In this document: one piece after another, positions 13,270 to 24,400 of the stretch
How positions within the stretch are numbered: the first letter of the stretch is position 1
Layout: the number at the start of each line of letters is the position of its first letter
Assembly: GCF_963678635.1 (NCBI RefSeq)
Contig: NC_087070.1
Span: forward strand, 45,801,467 to 45,865,466
Reading direction: 5' to 3'
DNA: 64,000 nt
From: Symsagittifera roscoffensis
Taxonomy: Eukaryota > Xenacoelomorpha > Acoela > Convolutidae
Made by a program: the position numbers and the translations under genes
Notes under the pieces: generated by a model
Told to the model about the DNA's origin: nothing
Seen by the model: only the letters and a program-made list of their open reading frames with translations
Database searches by the model: none

Positions 13270-13540
13270 ACCACACTTAACTAGCACTAATATTTGCGAA
13301 TTAGGTTGGAAAAGCAAATAGTAGCCTTTTAGAATCCCACTACGCTCTGCTTCTGTAAACACAGAGGCGAAGCTTCGCTTCGTAAACACTTGCAAAAAAC
13401 ACGATAAAAAGCGCAGTATAAATTGCAATAACAGCAATTAGAATTAAGCCTCAAATTAGCAAAAATTCAGCTACTGAGATTCGAACCTGCTACCTAGAGA
13501 TTAAGAGTCACACACTAACCACTAAGCCACTGACGTTTAA
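13270..13540 (-). repeat. tRNA-derived SINE with GAAGC hairpin (clearest copy)
   Basis: The minus-strand head at 13540-13467 has an A-box-like tggcttagtggttagtgtg and a B box ggttcgaatct. It is followed by the hairpin gaggcgaagcttcgcttcg (13364-13382) and a body with cctaattcgcaaatatta. This is the best tRNA-like head in the window. The anticodon stem does not pair well, so it is SINE rather than tRNA. Confidence 0.6.
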
Positions 13541-13624
13541 TAAGACCAAAACACTAGCCGCACTTAAAGCAGAGAACAGATGCTATGCAATTTCTAAAGC
13601 TACAGTCACATCTTCTAAATAAGT

Positions 13625-14115
13625 GAACACTTTTAACACAGAGGCGAAGTTGCACTTGGCATACACAACCAAAATATGAACGATAACGCTACTGAGTCTA
13701 ACTAATTGCTAAGTGACAGAACCCAATTATGACACATTAGTACCATTCAATTTGGGACAAAAAGAAATTTACCAAATAACAAGTATCACTTTATAGAGCG
13801 GGCTCATTTTAACTGGTATACGAAAAAGTTCATTAAAAACATCCGACCCTGCCCAGGCTCGAAACCTCTTATTTTGTTGCGTGTCTCCTTCCCTACCTCT
13901 ACGCTACAGATCCATGATACCTTAAAATTTAAGTGCTATTTGTAATATATAGTCTGTGTTAATATCTTTAGCACTGGCTGTACTTAATAGCTGGTTACTG
14001 ATCAAAATGAACAGTTTCAAAAAGAACGCATTTTGTCGCAACAATATTTGCGTCGCAACAATATTTGCGACTTAGGTTGGAACAAAACAGAGTTCATACT
14101 ATAACACAAGCTTTG
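13625..14115. repeat. Interspersed SINE-like repeat, copy 2
   Basis: Diverged second copy of the 11690-12180 repeat, with the tRNA-like head at about 13845-13917 (minus strand). Confidence 0.6.
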
Positions 14116-14825
14116 CTTGTGTAACGAACACTTTTATTTGTGAGTTAGTTTAGAAAAAAAATTCCTAATAATACACTACACTGATCGCAAGTGTAATAAC
14201 CAAGTTGTAAAAAAGGTTACATTTTTAAGTGCGAATTCTAATCAGCAAAGTTCGTAAGGACAAAAGTCTAGTAACCGTTTGCAACACCATTGCCTGTCGG
14301 AAGGTTAATCAAAAAAGAATAACATGTTGCTGCCTAAGTACTATGGAAGGCTCTGCCGACAGCAAGTTTAATTTTTTAGATTAGAAAAGAAGAAAAACTG
14401 TTTCAAAAAACTTCGACTTTCTTTAGTTTATTTTTTATGCGCGCAAGAAAGACAATAAAAAATAGCCTGATGACTCCATCGGAATTGAATGAATAAAAAC
14501 ATTGTACGTAAGTGAGCAACTATCGTTGGAAAAACAGCTTAGTAAGAATGGAAAAGTGTCAATGAGCCAAAAAAATTGACTGAATTTTTCAATGGAATAA
14601 AAAATAATTGCGAGTTATCATGACTTCAAGCTTCTTTTTTTTATTCACACTTTTTTTGAATTAACTGATCCTATTCCGCGATCCTATAACTTACTTTTGA
14701 AAATAGTCAAATTAACCAAATTAAGAAACTTTTAATATAGTCAAATTAACCAAGAACAAAATTAACGTTACATCAAACAGAGCCAAAACAATTGATACTA
14801 AGCTAACCTAGTTTTTTACTGACTA
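14116..14825. other. Downstream of the bromodomain gene: nothing recognised
   Basis: AT-rich sequence after the BRD7/9-like stop. It contains a fragment related to 19850-19900 and 48100-48150 (the ttgcctNtcg-aaggt block near 14285-14325). No exon was recognised. Confidence 0.4.
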
Positions 14826-15302
14826 TCAATTTACAACTGAGTCTGCACGCTGTGATTTACTGCCGATAGCATCCGCTAGCTTTTCTACCAAAACTGAAGA
14901 AATCAATTCTTCTTGATTGAACAACTTTGCGTTCACACTTCGCTGACTCAATCTTCGATTCTGCAAGGACATCATTCTGTCAAGCAATTCATTGGCAGAT
15001 AGATTTTTTAGCAGCGATTCCTCTTTCGGAACCTCTTTGGATTCCGATTCCGGTGTTTCCAGAAAACTGACATCTATTCCCAGTTTCGAGAGATCTTTCA
15101 ACTTTTCCAGCTCTTCTTGACCAGGTGGTTCGTAGTTGGATTCAGAGAGGTTCGAGGGAATTTCAAGGTCGTCTGGAATTGAGGGGTCGTTGATAACCGA
15201 TTGGAAGTACTCTTCGGCAAAGTACGTTGTGATGAAATTATTTTTTTTGGCGAAGTGCAGGATTTCACGCGCAAACTGCTTCTGAGGTTTTCCAAAGTAT
15301 TC
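14826..15302 (-). CDS. BRD7/9-like exon 4 (C-terminus)
   Basis: This exon is 477 bp, from a tttaaag acceptor to the TGA at 14828-14826. It encodes the acidic C-terminal region with SANELLDRMMSLQNRRLSQR, equivalent to the LQEAQNERLS segment of BRD9. Confidence 0.85.
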   Translation of the reverse strand, partial: EYFGKPQKQFAREILHFAKKNNFITTYFAEEYFQSVINDPSIPDDLEIPSNLSESNYEPPGQEELEKLKDLSKLGIDVSFLETPESESKEVPKEESLLKNLSANELLDRMMSLQNRRLSQRSVNAKLFNQEELISSVLVEKLADAIGSKSQRADSVVN

Positions 15303-18193
15303 CTTTAAAAAAAAACTTTTTTTTTCAGCTAAAACATAAGAAGCTCATAGCAGTTTTTTGAAGATCTTGATTATACAAACAATGTTTTCGAAGATTAGAC
15401 ATGATTATAAATAACAAAAATGAAAATCGATTTGCCAATTTCAAAAGAATTTCAATTTCTCAATATATTTTTATATTTATATTTCAGTAGGCATTACAAA
15501 ATTCAATCACTTTGTACAAATTCATAGAACTAAATCAATGAAGTTACTTACTGGGGAAAAAAACCTGTAGTCCAGGATGCGTAAATAATCTTGTTTATTC
15601 ATGTTATGAATTATCTCAAATTAATTTTCAAAAGAGTAAAATCGTTTAATAATCACATAATTTGACTTCTTCAAAACAGAAAACAATTTAAGACTTCGAA
15701 CCAGCATTTTAAAGAGACTTAAATATTGTTTATCGGAAGAAGATACCTCGTAAAGCAGATCCGAGTCCTCCTTGCTAAACGAACTGAGGGATGAGTCATA
15801 AGCAGGTGCGTGAGAGGAAAAAGGCGCAACTGTGTGGTATCTGTAAGGCTTCACCTGTAAAGCATAAATTGCTGTAAGAAAACCCATTTTTTTATTAGCC
15901 CCCGGCCTGCTCAGTGCAGGACCATCCATGTGGGAGGGAGATGTCATCCATTTCGCCGAAGCCGGTCCCACCTTGAGGAGGCGGATGACACTGGGACCCC
16001 TGCAACCGTGACCGAAAAAACCGTAAGAAAACCCAGCCAGTACCTCGTAAAATTTCATCAAAATTTCACGCGGAACTTTAACAGACCAATAGATGCGAAA
16101 AAGAAACTTCATATTACGTAATGCGTCCATCTCTAAAAATTTCCACAGCTGCCTGACAACCGACAGTAAAAATTACAGAAAAATCGATGAAAATTGATTG
16201 TTTATACAATTTTTTGATAGTCGCCCAGAGGATTGTCAGAGGCAACATTAGAATTTTCATATACGAAACAAAAAACAATCATACAAAATTCATTAACCGA
16301 TAGTTAATGTACTTCAATGACTAAAACAAAAAAATAATTGACAAATGCGTGAATAATTAACAAAGGTATCAAATAAATTTAGTTTAACCGAAACACGTCA
16401 ATGCTTTTTTATGTTTTAACTCCCGCGCCAAGCGGCAATGATCTGCGTTATTTTATCGTAAAAAAAAGAAAGCGATTTCGTAAAAATGTTTCATGAGCCA
16501 AAATTGTACAAATAAGTAGAAATAGCGTCACCAACCTGTACTTTAGCTTTGTCGAATTTGGGCTGAGTGTTTACATAGGAGTGAGAGGTGATGGTCTCCT
16601 GGCTCTCTTCAGGAGTGACAAACTTCAACACTCTCTCGCCTGCCGCATTTTTACTCACAAAAGCGTCCATCACAGTTCTCAATTCCTGTAAAAAATATTC
16701 AATCACTAGTGTGCTGTTTCTCCTTTGTGATTGAATCTACTGGCGGTTTTAACTTGACTTAAGTCACAAGTGTACACCGCGAGTCATTTCATAAACAGAG
16801 GCGAAGCATAGCGTCGTCACCTTCGCATCATTTGCGACATTCGATTGACAAAATATTCACTTTTCCAAAAACACCCGTAAAAAGAGAATGTTGCATATTC
16901 TGAGAGTTGAATGTAGTTGCAAGATCATTTTTTATAAAATCGCATTTTTTCATGTACAATTGAGTGACTCGCGTCGAATTAAGAGTTCATTGTTTCTGAT
17001 CGAAACTTGAATTTGTTTGATGTACCAACAGGGGCGGATCTAGGATTTTCTCGAGGGGGGGGGGCGGATTTTCAAAAAATTTTCCAAAATTTTGACGACC
17101 TTTTTTTTTTAGCTCGACCAAATTGATTTTTGGAGCTCTCCCAAAGCACTGTTTTGCCCCTACTTTGGCTAAATTTTCTGCGCCACAGGCAAATTTTTGA
17201 AAAAACAGTCAAAAAAGCCGTTTTTGGGCAATTTTTGAAAAATTTTGACAAAAAAATAGCATTTTTTGTGGCGCGCGCTCCCCCTCAAAGTTAGTATATA
17301 TTGGCGCCAAAGGCGCCCTTATAAAAATTTTAGGGTCGGTCGGCCAACAATGGATTTCTGAAAAAGTATCAAAGGGGGGACCCTTTGGGTCGGCAGGGGG
17401 TCGAATCCCTGAGTGGGGGGGGGGGGGCGTCCACGTCCCCCCCCCCCTAAATCCGCCCCTGTGTACCAATTTGATGTACCAAATTGAAACTTCAATTTGA
17501 ATGATAACTGTTTACCTCGTTGTCATCTTTGCCTCTATCCAACAAGTCCACGACCGTTTCTTCCAACTTCGACAACTTAGCCGGCGATCTATCGCCACTA
17601 CCTTCTTCAAACGATGCTTTTCTCTTCCTCTCTGAATATTTATCCACTCCATTCAAAATCACCTCCCCGTCGGGCACAGAGAAACCTGGAAACTGCTTTT
17701 GACATTCTTTCAGCAAAAACTCTTGCATCTTTTTCCCGTACTTATACAGGAAAGACTCATTATCAGTGCCATATTTTGCAGCATTTTCAAACATGACATA
17801 ACATATTGAATACAAGCTGAGTGCAGATAAGATTTTATGCTGTGAAACATCGCTCATAGCCTGTCTCAATGTCGTCTGCTCAGGGAACAACTTTTTAAAC
17901 CCTGGTGCAAATACATCAGTCCACGGCCAAGAAAATAAATTTCGATAGTCCTTTTTCTGTAAATGTTTAACTATTAGAGCCAATTTAGAGGCAATTTCTT
18001 CGGGCGCTAATTCTGAAACCACGTCGCTAGTTAAATTGCCAGTAATATTTTTTTCTGATTCACTGATTTTACCAGATATGGCAATTGATTCTTTGCCAGT
18101 TGTTGATTTTTCTGAAGAGACATCTTTTGATGATGTCTTGGCAATTTGAATAGACTCTGCGCATGCTTTATTCCAAGAGTCAATAGTTACCAT
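14826..18193 (-). CDS. BRD7/BRD9-family bromodomain protein (four exons)
   Basis: In known biology BRD7 and BRD9 are subunits of PBAF and ncBAF (SWI/SNF) chromatin remodellers. The four exons 18193-17516, 16685-16536, 15854-15747 and 15302-14826 are all phase 0 with GT-AG borders and give 470 residues with a TGA stop; human BRD9 is about 600. The bromodomain is at about residues 68-165 (LQKKDYRNLF, TDVFAPGFKKLF). The DUF3512-type region follows: ELRTVMDAFV, FSSHAPAYDSS, FSKEDSDLLYE and LQNRRLSQR all have BRD9 counterparts. The residue aligned with the acetyl-lysine-binding Asn is Gly (NAAKYG). Introns carry a hAT MITE and a GC-rich repeat. I cannot decide between BRD7 and BRD9. The start is the ATG 6 nt after a ttaatttcag acceptor. 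Confidence 0.88.
15747..15854 (-). CDS. BRD7/9-like exon 3
   Basis: This exon is 108 bp between a gctttacag acceptor and a GAG|GTATCT donor. It encodes YDSSLSSFSKEDSDLLYE, diagnostic of the family. Confidence 0.88.
15937..16000 (-). repeat. GC-rich interspersed repeat, copy 2 (inverted)
   Basis: Reverse complement of the block at 8284-8345, here inside intron 2 of the bromodomain gene. Identity is high over about 60 bp and ends abruptly on both sides. Confidence 0.65.
16536..16685 (-). CDS. BRD7/9-like exon 2
   Basis: This exon is 150 bp between a tttttacag acceptor and a CAG|GTTGGT donor. It encodes ELRTVMDAFVSKNAAGERVL and the following helical segment. Confidence 0.85.
17029..17461. mobile_element. 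hAT-type non-autonomous MITE
   Basis: Terminal inverted repeats caggggcggatctagg at the left and, reversed, caggggcggatttagg at the right. The element is flanked by an exact 8-bp duplication tgtaccaa (17021-17028 and 17462-17469), the length typical of the hAT superfamily. It has G-tract and C-tract blocks inside each end and no transposase. It sits in intron 1 of the bromodomain gene. Confidence 0.88.
17516..18193 (-). CDS. BRD7/9-like exon 1 (bromodomain)
   Basis: This exon is 678 bp with donor GAG|GTAAAC. It holds a Ser/Thr-rich N-terminus, the bromodomain, and a basic KRKASFEEGSGDRSPAKL stretch that could be a nuclear localisation signal. Confidence 0.88.
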
Positions 18194-18344
18194 TTCCAAC
18201 TGAAATTAAACATTTCTTCTTTGATGCCTTCAAAAAAAGAAAAATTATAATTAATGATATACAAAAATGATACTTTCTAATCTATCATTATATTTTAATC
18301 TAAGAAAACTTTAAATACTCTCCAATAAAACTTCTGGATCACCT
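18194..18344 (-). promoter_or_regulatory. Short intercistronic region, transporter to bromodomain gene
   Basis: This 151-nt stretch separates the transporter TGA from the next ATG on the same strand. It contains a polyadenylation-like ATTAAA (18299-18294), a T-rich tract, and a strong acceptor tttaatttcag whose AG (18201-18200) is 6 nt before the ATG. The layout is that of an operon with trans-splicing, though a cis-spliced 5' UTR intron would look the same. Confidence 0.45.
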
Positions 18345-18451
18345 TCAGTCGCGTTTTGCCTTTGCTTTCTGAGCTTTCAAGGCAAACAGAGGCAGACAAG
18401 ATAGAATCATTAACACTCCCAGAGCAAAGTGGGTATTTTCCCAGCCGATTC
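18345..18451 (-). CDS. SLC37A4-like terminal exon
   Basis: This exon is 107 bp after a strong ctttgttttcag acceptor, starting with two bases of a split codon and ending in TGA. It encodes the last transmembrane helix GVLMILSCLPLFALK and a lysine-rich tail. Its phase fits the donor at 48497 exactly, and no other partner for it was found in the window. Confidence 0.8.
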
Positions 18452-21400
18452 CTGAAAACAAAGACAAAAATTCAAACCACCATGTATTATCATTAATAAC
18501 AAATACGCAATCTTCACTTCAAAACTTTTATTCTTCAAAAAAAAACATTTCAAATTGCAGCAGAATTGTATTTCCATATTCTACTCTATTGAGTTTCTTC
18601 GCAAGTTTGAATACGAAAACATACAGCAGAACCATATTTCCATATTCTATTATTGAGTTTCTGCGCAAGTTTGACAAAGAGGCGAAGCAAAGCTTCGCAA
18701 CATTTGCGATGAAAAAAAATTCTGAAGTTAATAAAACTACTTTAAAAAATTCCGAACAATTAAGTTGAAAAAATAACTTGAAAAAATAACTTGAAAATTT
18801 TTTAAAAAATACAGCTACAAAAACTTCATGGTTGTACAGAAAAAAGTTCATAAACAGTCTTAAAAATAAAAGAAAATCAATGACCGAGCGGCGAAAAATT
18901 TTTTTGATTGAAACCTGGTTTTGCCGTAAACAAAACTGTTGTCATAAAAATTTTCACAAAGTTGAAAGCTTATACGACCCATCCAATCTGAAATATATAA
19001 CAGCATGAGAATAAATTCGCCCTCGAAATTATGCAATCAAAAATTACTGGGCTATATCGAATATAATATGAACTGCAATAGAGCAGTACAACGGTGCCGA
19101 AGTACAACAGTGCCGGGAAAAAAATTAGTTCAACAGTGCCGAAAATGATAACTTAGTTCAACAGCACCAAAAATATGAACAAATTTCAACATATCAAGTG
19201 CGGCAATCGAAAATTAAACGGTGAACGTTTACAATCTTAAGTGACACTTAAAGAAATTTGAGCAAGAAAATTTGCAATTTAGACGTTTTGGCTCCAAAAT
19301 TATTGTTAAATTTGCAGTTGCAGACATTTTGGCGCCGAAATTGGAGTGATTTTCTTTGATAATTAGCGTCAGTAATTTACCGCTCTTTAGAAATTGCGTT
19401 TTAATTATTTTGAAATTTTCCCGCATTTTTCGGCATTGTTGTACTTCGGCACTGTTGAACGCCCCACTGAAACCTTTTAAATATTTGAAAAAAAACTTGA
19501 AAAAAACCCAAAATCAGGCTTTGTAAATTTACAAATTACCTGACCTTTCAGTTCTAGTAAAAAATTGTTTAAATTGCGAAAATTCACATGCTCTACAAAG
19601 TAAGCCAATAAAAAACCTATCAGTTAAAAAATGTCGTTTAAAAAAACGGAAAATAAACTAGGACAAACAACGAACCCAAAAAATAGAGAAATTGTATAAA
19701 AATAATTAAAACCGGAAACGGTCTTTACCTAATTACTACTTAAATGATAGTCATTTAAAAAAACTTTCAAGAAATTAAGCATCGCAGAAAATAAAGGAGC
19801 CCAGATGAAATGACTCCTGTGAGCAAAGAAATTTACGGAAAAAAATCTAGTGCCCGATTGCACTACCCTTGCCTATCGCAAAGGTAAATAACCAAAAGCA
19901 GAATCGCAATTCCATTTTCAGCTATTGAGTTTTTTTCGCAAATTCAACTAACAAAACACGGCAGAATCGTATTTCCGTATTCTACTTTTGAGTTTCTTCG
20001 CAAGTTTGAGTAACAAAACATACGGCAGAATCGTATTTCCACAAGGCAAAAGTTTACTAGGAAAGTAATATTGAGATGTGTAGAACAGGGTGATTACTTC
20101 GGCCAAGAAAAAGTAAATCATAGATTTTTTGTACCCAGAGGTGAAGCGGTGCTCCGCACCTTTTGCGATAGAACACAAGCATTAAATAGAACATGAAAAG
20201 TGGGGAAAAAATGAAACATAATGAAAAAAACTAGGCGAACCAAAATGTTCTTATGTCTCGATAAAAGATAACTAGAGGCCCAGCTAGAGCTAGCTGTTTG
20301 ATTCTTTTCGAATTTGTTATACTGATGCGGGATGAAATGGGAAATTTCAAAAGTTGGACTAAAAATCTTAGATTCTCAACTAAAGTAAGTGAGAAGAGTG
20401 GAGAAAAAATTGGACAAAAAACCTTATTTGTTTATCTTTTGAAAATAAATAAGAGTGAAAATTTTTGAGAATATGCAATCATTCCAAATACATCAAACTT
20501 TTCCTACAAAAATAAAGAGTCGCCGCTTCTTAAGCGAAAATTCTCGCAACCGGTTAATTCGCTTGAAGCCTTCATCTTAGATTTGACAGGTATAATATTC
20601 CGTATCTGGCGGGTGGACAATACGGATATATTGTCGTTTAGTGTAATGCGAGCTGTTCAATTGGTAATTTTTTTTAGCGCTACTGGCTATCAATTGTATT
20701 TAGATTGGATTCATTATTTTCGATATGTCTCGAGCGGTTAAGACCTATCTTGCTTTAAAGGATGCTGGTTCCGATTCCTAGCTTCTGATATCTCTCAAGT
20801 CGATCAGCGCAAGTAAGAGCATGATTAGGATATTTTATTCAGTTGATTTGTCTCCAATTGATTCCTAGCTCGATATAAGATTCCGATGATTGGTATTAAT
20901 TACCATCAATGTTTACATAGTTTAAAAAAATATGATGCAGCTCTATTTTATCATCAAGGTGAATTATGTAATCTATTCGGTTCAAATGATTAATTAGAAT
21001 GAATGAAATCATGAAGGAATGTCACGCAACCTCACAAGAAGAAGTCTTCCCGGGTGGTTGAAGTGTTTCATCAGATACATTTACAATAATTCGCATAATA
21101 ATTTAAGACTGCTTTTGATTAAAAAAAAATATACGTTTATCAATAAGATATGTATCTATCGAAGGTTATATCACAATAATCACAATAAGTTAGAAGATCT
21201 CATAGTACTAGGAGCACAGGATATTACTTCAATTTATAAAATGAGAGTAAACAAAATTCAATTTAAAGGGAAGATAATTGTTAAGCCACCTTGAGCCGGG
21301 GTTTGGGAGTTAAAGTGATATATGATAAGGATAGATTAATGATATCATGATGTATTCAGTTGTCAGCTGTAACTAAATTTGCACGGCAAGTACTGTTGCG

Positions 21401-24400
21401 TGGAGTAGCTGACTAGTTTTGGTCGTCGTTTCATTTCACATTTTGGTATCGCTGTCTTCGTTCGTTCGTTGCATGACATTCGTGTTGCTCTGTCGATGCT
21501 GAGGTCGGTGTTTGAGTTAAGATGAGGCTGTTAAGTTCTTCTCGTATCCTCAATAATTTCGAATGTGTTTTCAACAACTTAACATTGATTTGTTTTATTG
21601 AAATATTCACTTTGTTTTTGAAGCTTTTTAACTAGAAACGCAATTTGTTCTCTGTTATACATGCTTCTAATTTGATGCTTAGTCTTCTACTCGTTTTTTA
21701 ATTTTGTTCCCTCAGAAGTCTTTTTGTCTTCTTCGTATGGGTGTTTTGTGCCTTTGTTGGCCTTACTCCCTGAATGAAGGTGATCGACTTTTTTTTGAAA
21801 AAGTCAAAATTACACGTTTCAACGATGTTTTTGCATTGGTCGCGATCATCGTATTTTGTGCAGTGCCTGGCTTTTTGTGTTTTCAATTCGTTTCTTCTAC
21901 TGTAGCTGCACTTCACTCCTATAGGCTATTCAAGCAATTTGCTGGTTCGCCTGAGCAAAATTTGGCGTCAGTTAATTAAAATTGATGAATTTCAGTTTTT
22001 CATCAAATTTGTTGATATTTATGATGTTCTAATTAGCTTTTAAAAGTCACGTGTTGTTTTTCAGCATTGCTTGTAACCTTTTAGGGTTGTCCTAACAGTT
22101 CCGTTGGATCTTTGCCGGCACATTTGAGTGTTTTCTTTCCGCATTTCTGCAAAGATATCCCTCGAAAGTTATTTTTGTTTTGTTTTTCCTATACTAATAC
22201 ATGGAAATGTTGAGAATTGAGGTATGTTACCGAATTTTGGTCAGCTAGTGGACCAACTTCGCGCCTGTTCGTCATTGGTGATTTGAAGATCAATGAGCCC
22301 AAAAATTTTGAATTTCCTTCGACTCGTTGATGGGGGGCGAAAAACTTTTTTTTTTCGTAATGCTTAAGCATGGGCAACAGTTGGATTTTTCGAGATCTCG
22401 CGAAGTTGTTTTCTCCTAGTGGACCAGCTTCCAGCAGGCTCCTTATTAGGGTTCTGGAGATCAATCGCACCAAAATTTTCAAAATCCACTCACAACTTTG
22501 GTGGGGGCACTAGAAGTTTTTTATTGCTAATGTTAATACGTGGGCAACAGGTGGATTTTTCGAGATCTTCATGAAGATGTTGCCTCCTAGTGGACCCACT
22601 TCGTACAAGTTCATCATTTGGGCACTGGCGATGAATGGTGTCAGAATTTTCAAAATCCATTAACAACTTTGGTGGGGGCACTAAAAGTTTTTTATTCCTA
22701 ATGTTAATACGTGTGCAACAGGTGGATTTTTCGAGATCTTCATGAAGATGTTGTCTCCTAGTGGACCCACTTCGTACAGGTTCCTCATTTGAGCACTGGT
22801 GATGAATGTCGTCAGAACTTTCAAAATCCACTCACAACTTTGGTGGGGGCACTAAAAGTTTTTTATTCCTAATGTTAATACGTGGGCAACAGGTGGATTT
22901 TTCGAGATCTTCATGAAGATGTTGCCTCCTAGTGGACCCACTTCGTACAGGTTCCTCATTGGTGGTCTAATGATCGCTGACAGCGCCGTAAATTGGTTTA
23001 AACTATATGAAGACTTTGATGTCACTTTTTCGGAAGATGTCGAAGATGATGTTAAAAACTGAATGTTCTTGTAATTTATCAAGTACACATCCTATCTTGG
23101 GAAGTGCGATTTGTTTGATTCGTTGTTCAATTAGCTGCTTCTTCATGCAGCGGAGGCTGCGTGTGAGGTCATAGTAAGATGGTTTTTTGAAATATTACGA
23201 TTTTGTCACTAAGTTGAAGATTGATTTGTTCTGAGAAGGAATGTGCATTGAAACTGAGGCTCCGACTTGTGGTGTTTCAATCGACCTCAACGTGGGCTGT
23301 AGTGGCAAATGTTTTGAATGCATGCATGAACGGTACTAGCTGATATCCGGATTTTTTGTCATACATAAATAAAGATTTTGATGTTAGTTTTTTCGAAAAT
23401 GTCGTAAATTAGGCTGAAAACTCTACTTTCTTTCAATTTATCGAGTCCACATCCAGTTTTTGGCATGGCTATTGCGATTATTCCTTTCTGCAATAGCTGC
23501 TGCTTCATGCAGTTGATGCTTCTTGACAAATCGTAGTATGTTAGCTTGTCAAAGAATTGTGGTTTAGTGACTAAATTGAAGATTGACTTATTTTCCCAAG
23601 GCAGAGAAACTGAAACTGATGATCCAACTATCGGTGTTTCAATGCTTTTAAGGGTTGGTCTGATACATGGGTATGCGCTGTTGATCTGCTTTGCTACTCC
23701 TTTTGCCATTTGAAAGTCACTGGAGACGCAGTGAGCTATAGAGCCAGGGAACTGTAAAACATCACCTTCTCCAACAAAGATATTTGGCTCATAGATTGCA
23801 TTTACCGAATCTTTGCTACTGCCTGGTCCATCTTTTCGTTTAGTCAGTTGTTTCGCTCGCTTCACGCTGTCATTAATAATATTCCTTTTCGCTTCTCGTG
23901 GAGGAAAGTCTTCATTAGCCTCCTCCGCTTTCTTTCGTATATTTGCTTTATTGTCATTCTGCGCTGATCGTGGACTGAATGTAACTGGAGCCACTTCGTG
24001 TCCGTCAACGGTTCGGAGTCCATACCTTCGCGGTTGTTTTGGGCGGCTGGGTATTGGATGATATCGAACATCATTACTGAACCGAAGTTGGGCGTGAATT
24101 CGGTCCCTAGCTTCGGCTGCTGCTTTTCTTCGAGCAACTGGCTGTGGTTCGCGAAACAATTCGTCGAGGTTGTATCCCTCGGGATCAGATTCGTTGTTGG
24201 GTAATTTTTCATGGACCTGCTCATTAATGACATCCAGTGGTGGCGCAGCTGGTAGTTCAAATGGTGGTAACTCCGGTGGTGGTGGTATTACTGGTACTGG
24301 GACCGGTAGTGGTGCCACTATCGGTGCTGCTGAAATTGGCACTGGTGCGGGTGCTGCTCCAACTGCTGGCGCTCCAAAGGGTACTGACAGTCTGATTCTA

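Noticed and set aside
13467-13540. A functional tRNA gene on the minus strand
   Set aside because: A and B boxes are good, but acceptor and anticodon stems do not pair; similar heads recur, so it is a SINE.
21019-21294. 91-codon plus-strand ORF near the Gypsy 3' LTR
   Set aside because: AT-rich, no domain, antisense to the element's untranslated region.
22490-22831. 113-codon ORF with a 57-residue internal repeat as a protein gene
   Set aside because: It is a by-product of the 171-bp tandem repeat and lacks a start, a domain or conservation outside the repeat.
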